From assembly GCF_002205645.1 (NCBI RefSeq), contig NZ_NIOF01000001.1, positions 124,001 to 188,000 of the forward strand: DNA of 64,000 nt. The letters run 5' to 3'. This DNA is from Roseateles aquatilis (GTDB lineage: Bacteria; Pseudomonadota; Gammaproteobacteria; Burkholderiales; Burkholderiaceae_C). The position numbers and the translations under genes were made by a program. Shown piece by piece: positions 54,454 through 62,565 of the stretch (position 1 is the stretch's first letter; each line of letters opens with the position of its first letter). The notes beneath the pieces were generated by a model that was given only the letters and a program-made list of their open reading frames with translations, ran no database searches and was not told the origin of the DNA.

Positions 54454-56111
54454 CAAGCACCGCCCCCTTCCTGTCGACCGGCCAGCCGAGCCTGCCCGGA
54501 CTCCCCGCCGACGCCGCCCCGGCCCAGCGCGACGCGGCCTGGCGGCAACTGCTGTCGCAACCCGATCCTGCCCAGGGCCTGGCCAAGGTCGGCGGGCGTT
54601 TCTCGGTGGCTTGCCGGCTGCCGGACGGCCGCACGGTGCTGGCGACGGACCGCTTCGGCATCGAGCCGCTGTGCTACCGCATCGTCGGCCACGAGCTGCA
54701 TTTCGCGACGCGGGCGGACGACCTGGCCGGCGACGAGGTCGACCTCGATCCGCAAGCGCTGTTCGACTATCTCTACTTCCACGTGATCCCGTCGCCGCGG
54801 ACGGTGTTCCGCAACATCTTCCGGCTGCCGCCGGGACACGTGGCGATCTTCGAGCGCGGCGAGCTGCGCGTCACGCCCTACTGGACGCCGACCTTCCGCG
54901 CCGACGCGGCGCCCCGGCTCGACGACCTGAAGGACGAGTTCAAGCAGATCCTGGAGCGCTCCGTGCAGCGCGCGATGCACGCGCCGGACGCCGCCTGCTT
55001 CCTGAGCGGCGGCACCGACAGCTCGACGGTCGCCGGCATGCTGAGCCGGGTCGCGGGCCGGCCGGTGGACACGTACTCGATCGGCTTCGAGGCCGAGGGG
55101 TACGACGAGATGGCCTTCGCGCGCATCGCGGCCAAGCATTTCGGCTGCCGGCATCACGAGTACTACGTGACGCCCAAGGACCTGGTCGACGGCATCGCGC
55201 AGGTGGCGTCGCACTACGACCAGCCCTTCGGCAACAGCTCGGCGCTGCCGGCCTATTACTGCGCGCGCCGCGCCCACAACGACGGCGTGCGCCACCTGCT
55301 GGCCGGCGACGGCGGGGACGAGCTCTTCGGTGGCAACACGCGATATGCCAAGCAGACGGTGTTCTCCTGGTACGACCGCGTGCCGGGCCCGCTGCGGGAG
55401 CACCTGCTGCGCCCGGTCTTCGAATCCCCGATCGGCAAGCTGCCGCTGCTGAAGAAGGGCGCGAGCTACATCGACCAGGCCCGCGTGCCCATGCCCGACC
55501 GGCTGCAGAGCTACAACCTGCTGACGCGGCTGGGCATGAACGACGTGCTGGAGCAGGAGTTCCTGCGCCGCGTCGATCCGCTCGGCCCGCAGAAGCAGCA
55601 GCGCCAGGTGTGGAGCGCGGCCAAGACCGGCACGCTGGTGGACCGCATGCTCGCCTTCGACTGGCGCTACACGCTGGCCGACACCGACCTGCCCAAGGTC
55701 GTCGGCACGACCGGGCTGGCCGGCACGACGGTCGGCTTCCCGATGCTGGACGACGAGCTGCTGGCGTTCTCCGAGCGGCTGCCGGCGAGCTACAAGCTGC
55801 GCGGGCTGAAACTGCGCTGGTTCTTCAAGGAGGCGCTGCGCGGCTTCCTGCCGGACGAGATCATCGTCAAGAAGAAGCAGGGCTTCGGCCTGCCCTTCGG
55901 CGTCTGGGCCACGCGCGACGAAGGCCTGCGGGCGCTGGCGACGGACTCGCTGGGCAGCCTCGCCACGCGCGGCATCGTCAAGCCGGCATTCATCCAGAGC
56001 CTGCTCAAGGAGCGGCTGCCGGAGCACCCCGGGTACTACGGGGAGATGGTGTGGATCCTCATGATGATGGAGCAGTGGCTGAGGAGCCGGCGGCCGAATT
56101 ACCGGATCTGA
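54450..56111 (+). CDS. asparagine-synthetase homologue lacking the glutaminase cysteine
   Basis: A 553-residue member of the AsnB family. The synthetase domain is intact: ATP-pyrophosphatase loop CFLSGGTDSSTVAGML, SIGFEAEGYDEMAFA, LLAGDGGDELFGGNTRY and KKKQGFGLPFGVW. The N-terminal glutamine amidotransferase domain is shortened and does not begin with the nucleophile Met-Cys-Gly; it starts MTSTAPFLSTGQPSLPG and retains only RFSVACRLPDGR, LATDRFGIEPLCY and later strands. It may use an amine or ammonia directly, as in beta-lactam-synthetase-like enzymes, to form an amide on the glycan or a carrier-bound acid. It is the last gene of the plus-strand operon. Confidence 0.88.
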   Translation: MTSTAPFLSTGQPSLPGLPADAAPAQRDAAWRQLLSQPDPAQGLAKVGGRFSVACRLPDGRTVLATDRFGIEPLCYRIVGHELHFATRADDLAGDEVDLDPQALFDYLYFHVIPSPRTVFRNIFRLPPGHVAIFERGELRVTPYWTPTFRADAAPRLDDLKDEFKQILERSVQRAMHAPDAACFLSGGTDSSTVAGMLSRVAGRPVDTYSIGFEAEGYDEMAFARIAAKHFGCRHHEYYVTPKDLVDGIAQVASHYDQPFGNSSALPAYYCARRAHNDGVRHLLAGDGGDELFGGNTRYAKQTVFSWYDRVPGPLREHLLRPVFESPIGKLPLLKKGASYIDQARVPMPDRLQSYNLLTRLGMNDVLEQEFLRRVDPLGPQKQQRQVWSAAKTGTLVDRMLAFDWRYTLADTDLPKVVGTTGLAGTTVGFPMLDDELLAFSERLPASYKLRGLKLRWFFKEALRGFLPDEIIVKKKQGFGLPFGVWATRDEGLRALATDSLGSLATRGIVKPAFIQSLLKERLPEHPGYYGEMVWILMMMEQWLRSRRPNYRI

Positions 56112-56159
56112 CGCGGCCGGCTCACCAGAGGAGCCGCGGCCGTGCCCGGCCGGGCGCCG

Positions 56160-56316
56160 TGCCCGGCGCGGGCAGTTCGTCCATGCCCACGCAGAAATCA
56201 GGTCCCGGGTGATCCGCGACGCGAGGTCTCGTCGTTGAAAGATGCGGCTGACATCCGCGGTTTCGGGCGCGGAGCGCTGGATCAGGCGCAGGATCGAAAC
56301 GGTGGGTTTGCGGCAT
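56160..56316 (-). pseudogene. decayed 5' fragment of a second ATPase gene
   Basis: Starting 12 bases after the ATPase stop, the minus strand can be aligned with the ATPase N-terminus across frameshifts. ATG CCG CAA resembles its ATG CTG CAA; one frame then gives SILRLIQRSAPE and RIFQRRDLASRITRDLIS, compared with ILDRIRSSSEP and EIFHRPHLASRMAADLLS in the intact gene. A return to the first frame gives VGMDELPAPG beside SGMFLTGPRRTG. No intact reading frame remains, and the similarity ends where the Walker A motif would be. This looks like a truncated paralogue. Confidence 0.55.
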
Positions 56317-56325
56317 GTGGGTCCT

Positions 56326-57585
56326 TCACCTCAAGGCCGCGAACGCTTGGATCGCCGGACTCTGAACGACCGGCGGCATGGCGAGTTCCAGATCGACCAA
56401 CCAGTCGGCGAACTGGCTCTCCTCCAGAACATGGGGCCCGTCGCCGCACCACACCAGTCTGGCGTCGCACAGCCGGGCGAGCGACGCGCGCACCGCCGTC
56501 GCGGAGACGTCGCGCACCGGCGCCGCGGGCATCGCCGCCAGCATTGCCGACAACCGCCGTTCCGCAGGTGGAAAGAATGGCGAGAACCGCGCCCCGTCCT
56601 CGGCCATCAAACGCAGCACCGCCTGATCCAGTGGGTCCAGCAGAAGGACACGCACCTCGAGCTTGTGCTTCTCGGCCTCGATCGCGGCCTGGGCCGCATG
56701 GAGCAACGCCCGCTCCTGTGCCGGACCGGGCAGAGGGGCCATCGCGGCGGTCTCTCGACAGCAGACGCGAAAGACCTCGGGACGGCGAAGACAAAGGTCG
56801 AAGGCCTCGGCCATCGCGGCAAGCCCGGGCCGGAAGGCGGGGCCGTGCGAGGTCCGTTCCCATGCCAGGAAATCCTCGCCTCCCAAGGTGGGCATCACCT
56901 CCAGCGGCGCGCAATAGAACGCCTGATGCTTGTCGCTGACCAGGCGCTCGATCTTCTCCTTGTGCGAGCCCGTGGCCAGCAGCCGGAACAGGATGCGGTC
57001 CCTCCCATTCAATTGGTCGCGGGCGGACTTGAGCATGTACAGAACGTGGCGTCCGTACGCGGTCGTCTGCGTTTGCTGCGCCTCGTCGATGATCAACACG
57101 ACCGTTCTGCGCGACAGGTCCGACAGCCGCTCCAGCGACTGCTTCAACGAGGGTGGCCGCTCCTCGTCGGTCTTCGTCAGGTCCAGCTCCAGGCCCGGGA
57201 TGCGAAGACGGGACAGGCTCAGCCGACGCATCGTCTTCGCGACAAGGCGCTCCTGTGTCTTCACCGCCTCCCGCACCAGTCCCACGATGACCGCCCCCGG
57301 GTCCTCGTCCCCCCGCTCCCAGAGATCGACGTACAAGATCAGGGCCTGATGCTCGCGCTCCAGCGTCGGGCAGAGGTCGTTCTTGACGAAGGTGCTCTTC
57401 CCGGTACGTCGAGGCCCGGTCAGGAACATGCCGGACGCGTGCGATCGGGACAGTAGATCGGCCGCCATCCGGCTTGCCAGATGAGGCCTGTGAAAGATTT
57501 CGCTCGGCTCCCGGGAGCGCATGCGTCGGTCGGGCTCCGAGGAGGAGCGGATTCGGTCGAGGATCTTGCGGACAACTTGCAGCAT
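56326..57585 (-). CDS. AAA-type ATPase of unknown role
   Basis: A 419-residue ATPase. Walker A is GPRRTGKST (residues 57-65), Walker B is VVLIIDEAQ (Asp167-Glu168), and a later LLATGSH is a sensor-like segment. The C-terminal 150 residues are a winged-helix-like region (VRASLARLCDARLVWCGDG). The type resembles the ATPase_2/STAND-like proteins often found as stand-alone genes. ATG 57585 has a strong GGAGG ribosome binding site; an upstream in-frame ATG (57630) is less likely. It lies between two glycan operons with which it shares no obvious function and is followed by a remnant of a paralogue. I do not know its role. Confidence 0.82.
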   Translation of the reverse strand: MLQVVRKILDRIRSSSEPDRRMRSREPSEIFHRPHLASRMAADLLSRSHASGMFLTGPRRTGKSTFVKNDLCPTLEREHQALILYVDLWERGDEDPGAVIVGLVREAVKTQERLVAKTMRRLSLSRLRIPGLELDLTKTDEERPPSLKQSLERLSDLSRRTVVLIIDEAQQTQTTAYGRHVLYMLKSARDQLNGRDRILFRLLATGSHKEKIERLVSDKHQAFYCAPLEVMPTLGGEDFLAWERTSHGPAFRPGLAAMAEAFDLCLRRPEVFRVCCRETAAMAPLPGPAQERALLHAAQAAIEAEKHKLEVRVLLLDPLDQAVLRLMAEDGARFSPFFPPAERRLSAMLAAMPAAPVRDVSATAVRASLARLCDARLVWCGDGPHVLEESQFADWLVDLELAMPPVVQSPAIQAFAALR

Positions 57586-57773
57586 GGAACACCTCCAGGC
57601 CACGAATTCTCGAACCGCCCTCCTCTTCACACACCGCTCGAAGCACGTTTGGCGGGGTCAGTTCTTGCGCTTTCGCAAGGTTTTGACGGACCCGTTCGCG
57701 AGCCGTTTTTCACCCGACACCATCGAGGTTCTCTCCCGAAAACCTCTTCTCCGATCGGCGAACGAAATGCCGG
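57586..57773. other. upstream region of the ATPase gene with two hairpins
   Basis: CTTGCG-CTTT-CGCAAG (57664-57679, followed on the plus strand by GTTTT) and GAGGTT-N10-AACCTC (57725-57746) are inverted repeats between the deacetylase stop and the ATPase start. Either could end the minus-strand deacetylase mRNA or be an operator for the ATPase. Confidence 0.4.
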
Positions 57774-58736
57774 TCAGACCACCGCCGCCGGCCCGCCCAT
57801 CCGCGCGTTGCGCATCATCCGCGCGGCAAACATCGTGATCGAGTCGCCCCATGGGGTGTAGCGCGGCAACTGGAACGGATCGGCCCCAGCCACCGCCACG
57901 CCGGCCGAGGTGCTCACCGCCGCCTCGAAGCCGAGCTCGCGCAGCATCGCCGCATGGCCGGCGTCGTAGTCGCGCACGGGGCGGCCGTTCGGATACGCGA
58001 AGCTGCGGACCGGGCGGCCCAGCAGCGCTTGCAGGTGGTCCCGGCCTCGCGCGACCTGCTCGCGCGCGCCGTCCGGCGTGAGCGTCGTCAGCACCGTGTG
58101 GTTGACGGTGTGGCCGCCGATCTCGTGGCCGGCGTCGGCAAGCTGCCGCAGCTGCGCGTCGGTCAGCATCAGGTCGTCCGGCATCGCGCCGACCGGCCGC
58201 GCCGCCAGCATCCGCCGCACCTGCGCGTCACGCTCGTCCGGCGCCAGGTACTTCAGCTGCACCTGCAGCGCGGTGATGGCCTTCAGGCGCTCGTCCACCG
58301 TGCCCACCGGGTGCGTGCCCATGCCGACCGACGTCAGGTCCAGCACCGGGCCCGGCACCAGCCGCACGAATTCGATGACGGTGTCGCTGAACATGCGGCC
58401 GCCGTTGAGGTAGCCGGTCGCCACGAACACCGTCGCGCGCGCGCCATGCCGCGCCAGGATCGGATGGGCGACCGTCCAGTTGTCCGCGTAGCCGTCGTCG
58501 AAGGTGATGCACGCGGCGCGGCGCGGCAAGCGGCGCTCGCGCAGCGCGGCGGCGGCGTCGCTGACCGTCAGCAGCTCGAAGTGCTTCGACAGGAACGACA
58601 ACTGGGCCTCGAACAGCGCCGCGTCGATCTCGCCCGGCCGCAGCGCGTCCGGCGCCGGCAGCACGCGGTGATAGATCAGGATGCTCAGCGCGGGCTCGCC
58701 GCGCGGCCATCCGAGCAGGCTCAGCGAGGCCAGCAT
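57774..58736 (-). CDS. polysaccharide deacetylase (NodB domain)
   Basis: A 320-residue carbohydrate esterase family 4 protein. The NodB motifs are ITFDDGYADNW (Asp pair), GGHTVNHTVLTTL (metal His-X3-His) and SFAYPNGRPVRDYD, with the C-terminal LPRYTPWGD. It would remove N-acetyl groups from sugars of the exopolysaccharide; a cytoplasmic or periplasmic site is unclear because no strong signal peptide is seen (MLASLSLLGWPRGEPALSIL). The start overlaps the O-ligase stop by one base (TGATG), so translation is coupled. Confidence 0.88.
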   Translation of the reverse strand: MLASLSLLGWPRGEPALSILIYHRVLPAPDALRPGEIDAALFEAQLSFLSKHFELLTVSDAAAALRERRLPRRAACITFDDGYADNWTVAHPILARHGARATVFVATGYLNGGRMFSDTVIEFVRLVPGPVLDLTSVGMGTHPVGTVDERLKAITALQVQLKYLAPDERDAQVRRMLAARPVGAMPDDLMLTDAQLRQLADAGHEIGGHTVNHTVLTTLTPDGAREQVARGRDHLQALLGRPVRSFAYPNGRPVRDYDAGHAAMLRELGFEAAVSTSAGVAVAGADPFQLPRYTPWGDSITMFAARMMRNARMGGPAAVV

Positions 58737-60052
58737 CACGCGCGCTCCCAGTACGGCGAGTGCACGTCCCGCGGCGCCTGCCCCGACGCGATGGCGACCT
58801 TCTTGCGATCGTCCATCTCCTTGGCCACGACGCGGTCCACGACCACGACGATCAGCACCAGGTAATACGGCAGGTCGAAATACACCAGACTCAGGAACGC
58901 CCCGCCGGTCGCGTAGCCGATCAGGCCGACCTGGCACATCGCCGCGAGGTCGCGCGCCCATTGCAGCTCGGCCACGCCCTTGCTGCGCTGGATCGCCGCG
59001 CTGGCCCGTCGCCAGGTCAACACGAAGATGCCGACGAAGATGATCAGCCCGGCGAAGCCGTGCTCGCCCAGTGCCTGGAAGTAGATGCTGTGCGCCGTCA
59101 GCGGCACCGACGGATCGGGCGCGTACTTGGCGAACGCCGCCGGCCCGGCCACGGTGAAGCCGCCGCCGAACGGGAACAGGTCCAGCGCCATCCGCCACGC
59201 CGTCTGCCACGCGTTGATGCGGCCGAGGGCGGACGCGTCCTGGTCGTAGGTCTTGATGGTGCTCATGCGCTCGGACCAGCTGTCCGGCATGAACACGAAG
59301 ATCAGCGGCAGCGCCACCAGCACCACCAGCGCCAGCGGCAGCTTGTTGCGGCTCTTCATCCACATGAAGAAAGACATCGCCATGATCGCCAGGAAGGCCC
59401 CGCGCGATTGCGAGCCCACCGCCGAGGCCATGCACAGCAGCATCGCCGCGCTGGCCAGATGGCGCTGCCACTTCTTCGTCGCCTGCAGTTGCAGGTAGCG
59501 GATCAGCGGCACCGTCATGATGGTGGCCAGCGCCAGGGAGTTGTTGTCCTCGATGAACGAGCCCTCCGGCCCCCACACGCGCGCGGCGCCGCCGGTCAGC
59601 ACGGTGAACACGCCGCCCTTGATGCCGTAATAGGCGATCGACACCACCAGCACCATCACCAGCCAGTCCAGGTCGCGCCGGCGCTTGATGACCAGCAGCG
59701 ACACCAGCACCATCAGCAGCACCTTGAAGGCGCGCGACCAGAAGTTGAATTCCTTGTCCGGATAGAACGAGAACAGCAGCGGGGAGACCCCGATCCACAG
59801 GATCCAGATCGACAGCAGGATCGTCACCCCGTTGACCGGGAACCTGACCAGCTTGTCGCGGTGCAGCAGCAGGCTGAGGAACAGCGCCAGCGCGATGATC
59901 ATCGACCACGGCGCGTCGTGCGCGAAGCCGTAGGCCAGCCGGTGCGGGTTCATCACCCCCATCCAGACCCAGCCCAGCACGCCCCACACCGGGTCCTTGA
60001 AGGTCTGGTAGATCAGGGCCAGGAACAGCCCGAGGATGACGAGGTCACGCAT
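58736..60052 (-). CDS. putative O-glycosylation ligase, exosortase A system-associated
   Basis: A 438-residue polytopic membrane protein of the Wzy/WaaL O-antigen ligase superfamily, in the subgroup specific to XrtA loci. The start MRDLVILGLFLALIYQTFKD, then VWGVLGWVWMGVMNPHRLAY, is characteristic. Later landmarks are WGPEGSFIEDNNSLAL, SQSRGAFLAI and the periplasmic loop with HSIYFQALGEHG (conserved His). It is thought to polymerise the glycan or attach it to protein. Its start overlaps the upstream glycosyltransferase stop by 8 bases. Confidence 0.94.
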   Translation of the reverse strand: MRDLVILGLFLALIYQTFKDPVWGVLGWVWMGVMNPHRLAYGFAHDAPWSMIIALALFLSLLLHRDKLVRFPVNGVTILLSIWILWIGVSPLLFSFYPDKEFNFWSRAFKVLLMVLVSLLVIKRRRDLDWLVMVLVVSIAYYGIKGGVFTVLTGGAARVWGPEGSFIEDNNSLALATIMTVPLIRYLQLQATKKWQRHLASAAMLLCMASAVGSQSRGAFLAIMAMSFFMWMKSRNKLPLALVVLVALPLIFVFMPDSWSERMSTIKTYDQDASALGRINAWQTAWRMALDLFPFGGGFTVAGPAAFAKYAPDPSVPLTAHSIYFQALGEHGFAGLIIFVGIFVLTWRRASAAIQRSKGVAELQWARDLAAMCQVGLIGYATGGAFLSLVYFDLPYYLVLIVVVVDRVVAKEMDDRKKVAIASGQAPRDVHSPYWERA

Positions 60053-61250
60053 GGCGCAGCTCCGGCGACCGCCGCGCGGCCAGGATGCGGTGGAACAGGT
60101 CCAGCTGGCCTTGCGTCGTCGCGTCCCAGCTGAACTGCTCGGCATATCGGCGCGTGGCGGCGCGGTCGCGCGGCGCGGCGCGCAGCCGGCGCACGGCCTC
60201 GGCCACGCCGGCCGCGGTGCGCTCGGGCATCAGCTCGCCGGCCTCGGGGCTGGCCACCACCTCCGGCGTGCCCCAGACGTTCGACGCGGCCACCGGCGTG
60301 CCGCAGGCCATCGCCTCCAGCAGCACGTTGGCCCAGCCCTCGCGGCTGGAGGCCAGCACCAGCGCGTCGCAGCCGGTGTAGACCTCGCGCAGCCGTGCCT
60401 GCGGCAACGCGCCCAGGAAGCGCACCCGCGCGCCCACGCCCAGCGACCCGGCCAGGCGGCGCAGGGCGCCCTCCTCCGGGCCCGCGCCGGCGATCAGCAG
60501 GTCCACGTCCGGCAGCTCGGCCAACGCGCCGATGACCAGTTCGTGGCCCTTGCGCTCGATCAGGTGGCCAACGGACGCCAGCGTGAAGCGCCCCGGCGCC
60601 AGGTTCAACGCGGCGCGGGCCTCGTCGCGGCCCGACGGGTTGAACAGCGCCAGGTCCACGCCGTTGCGCAGCGCGGTCACCTTGGACGCGTCGGCGCCCA
60701 GGCCGACCAGCTCGTCCTTGAGCGCCTCGCAGACGGTGATCATCGCGTCGGCCTGCGCCGCGGCGCGCAGGATCAGCTTGCGCGGGAAGGCATGCTGCGG
60801 GATCAGGTTGATGTCGGTGCCGCGCGCGGTGATCACCAGCGGCTTGTTCAGCGCGCGCGCCACGATCGCCGCGGCCACGCCGTCGGGATAGAAGTAGTGC
60901 GCGTCGATCAGGTCGAAGTCGTAGCCCTCGCGCTGCAGCTGGCGCGCCGCGCGCAGCGCGGTCCAGGCCAGCGTGTACGGCGCGCTGCTCATGCCGACCT
61001 TGGGCAGGCGGACGAAACGCGGATGCGTCACCGACAGCCCGTTGCGCGATTCCTTCGCGGGCGTGGCGGCGAACTTGCCGTACTCGCCGTAGCGCTCGCC
61101 CTTCAGCGGGAACCACGGCACCGGCGCGATCACGCGCGACTGCGCCTGGCCCGAGGCGATCAGGTGCCGCAGCCGGGTCTCCACGAAGATGCCGTGACTG
61201 GGTATCACCGAGCTCGGGTACAGCGTCGAGAAGGTCAGCAGCTTCAACAT
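60045..61250 (-). CDS. glycosyltransferase family 4
   Basis: A 401-residue GT-B enzyme: KLLTFSTLYPSSVIPSHGIF (acceptor side), DLIDAHYFYPDGVAAAIVAR, VITARGTDINLIP, RNGVDLALFNPSG, LASVGHLIERKGHELVIGAL and the donor site EGWANVLLEAMACGTPVAAS with its E-X7-E. It is the type commonly found in XrtA-associated polysaccharide loci. The donor sugar is unknown. It is separated from the next upstream glycosyltransferase by 3 bases and overlaps the O-ligase start. Confidence 0.9.
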   Translation of the reverse strand: MLKLLTFSTLYPSSVIPSHGIFVETRLRHLIASGQAQSRVIAPVPWFPLKGERYGEYGKFAATPAKESRNGLSVTHPRFVRLPKVGMSSAPYTLAWTALRAARQLQREGYDFDLIDAHYFYPDGVAAAIVARALNKPLVITARGTDINLIPQHAFPRKLILRAAAQADAMITVCEALKDELVGLGADASKVTALRNGVDLALFNPSGRDEARAALNLAPGRFTLASVGHLIERKGHELVIGALAELPDVDLLIAGAGPEEGALRRLAGSLGVGARVRFLGALPQARLREVYTGCDALVLASSREGWANVLLEAMACGTPVAASNVWGTPEVVASPEAGELMPERTAAGVAEAVRRLRAAPRDRAATRRYAEQFSWDATTQGQLDLFHRILAARRSPELRHA

Positions 61251-61253
61251 CGC

Positions 61254-62534
61254 TCAGGCCTTCACGTCCTTGGCGCCGTCCGCATTCGTCGGGTTCGTCG
61301 CATTCATCGGGCCTGTCGGGCTCATGACCTGCGTCGCAGGCGTCGCCGGGCCCGGGCCGGCCTCCGCCCCCCCTGCGCGCAGCGACTGGCCCAGCGCCAC
61401 GACGCGCTGCGCGTTGCCCAGCCAGGTCAGGTGCAGCCTCCCGATGGTCGCGTGCGCGCCCTCGCCCAGCCGACGGCGCAGCGCGGCGTCGGACGCCAGC
61501 CGCGCCAGCAGCGTTTCCAGCGCGCCGGCCTCGGCCGGATCGAAGAGCAACGCGTTGACGTCGTCGTCCAGCACTTCCTCGATGTTGGGCTGGCGCGGCG
61601 CGACGATGGCCTTGCCCAGCGCGAGGTACTCGAACAGCTTCAGCGGCGACGCGTAGGCCACCACCGCCGGTTGCAGCGCGATGTCGAAGGCGGCCACATG
61701 GCGCGGCACCTCGTCGCGCGAGATCACGCCGGTGAAGCGCACCCGCTCGCCCAGCCGCAGCGCCAGCGCCAGACGCTCCAGGTCCTCGCGCGCAGGGCCG
61801 TCGCCGACCACCAGCAGGCGCGCGTTGCCCGGCGCCGCGTCGGTCGCCATCCAGCGGATGACGCGGTCCATGCCATGCCAGTCGCGCACAAAACCGGTGA
61901 AGCCCAGCACCAGCGCGCCATCCCAGCCGAGCGCCTGTTTGGCGTCCTCGGGCGACGGGGCGGCGTCGAAGTGTTCCTCGTTGATGCCGTTGGGAATCAC
62001 CACCAGCCGCTGCGGCGGCACGCCGCGCGCGGCGACCATCGCGCCCAGCACCTTCGTCACCGGCAGCACGGCATCGGCGCCGCGCCAGACCACGCCCTCG
62101 GCCCAACGGGCCAGTCGCGGCAGCGCCAGGCCGCCGAACTTGTCGCGCTCGTCCGCCAGCGGCGCGTTGACCTCCAGCAGCAGCGGCAGGCCCAGGCGCT
62201 TCTTCAGCATCAGGCCCGAGAGCAGGTAGAGGTTGTAGCGCTCGTAGATCAGGTCGGGCTGGAAGACCTTCGCCGCGGCGGCCAGGCGCCGGTAGGCCAC
62301 CAGCGAGTACGCCAGCTCCAGCAGCTCGTAGACCCACTTGGGCAGCCGCGCGCGCAGGCGATGCACCCAGCCGGCGTCGTCGCCCATGCGGGCCTTGTCC
62401 TCGGGGGCGGACTCGCCGCCCGGCGCCACGACATGCACCTCGTGACCGAGCGCGCGCAGCGAGCCGATCATCTCCTCGATGTGGACCGCCTGGCCGTCCT
62501 TGGACGCGGTGCGATGGTGATACAGGATCTTCAT
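61254..62534 (-). CDS. glycosyltransferase family 4
   Basis: A 426-residue GT-B enzyme: MKILYHHRTASKDGQAVHIE, VHVVAPGGES, PDLIYERYNLYLLSG, VIPNGINEEHFDA, GFTGFVRDWHGMDRVIRWMA and the donor region SPLKLFEYLALGKAIVAPRQ. It lies between amidotransferase 1 and the second glycosyltransferase, a standard arrangement of XrtA loci. The C-terminus has a short repeat-like tail (PTGPMNATNPTNADG) encoded by degenerate 12-base repeats, probably dispensable. Confidence 0.9.
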   Translation of the reverse strand: MKILYHHRTASKDGQAVHIEEMIGSLRALGHEVHVVAPGGESAPEDKARMGDDAGWVHRLRARLPKWVYELLELAYSLVAYRRLAAAAKVFQPDLIYERYNLYLLSGLMLKKRLGLPLLLEVNAPLADERDKFGGLALPRLARWAEGVVWRGADAVLPVTKVLGAMVAARGVPPQRLVVIPNGINEEHFDAAPSPEDAKQALGWDGALVLGFTGFVRDWHGMDRVIRWMATDAAPGNARLLVVGDGPAREDLERLALALRLGERVRFTGVISRDEVPRHVAAFDIALQPAVVAYASPLKLFEYLALGKAIVAPRQPNIEEVLDDDVNALLFDPAEAGALETLLARLASDAALRRRLGEGAHATIGRLHLTWLGNAQRVVALGQSLRAGGAEAGPGPATPATQVMSPTGPMNATNPTNADGAKDVKA

Positions 62535-62565
62535 GCGGGGGATCTGCTTCCTGGCGCGAGCCGGT

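Noticed and set aside
61262-61330. Degenerate repeats at the end of a glycosyltransferase gene as a separate element
   Set aside because: They are in frame and simply encode the variable C-terminal tail of the glycosyltransferase.
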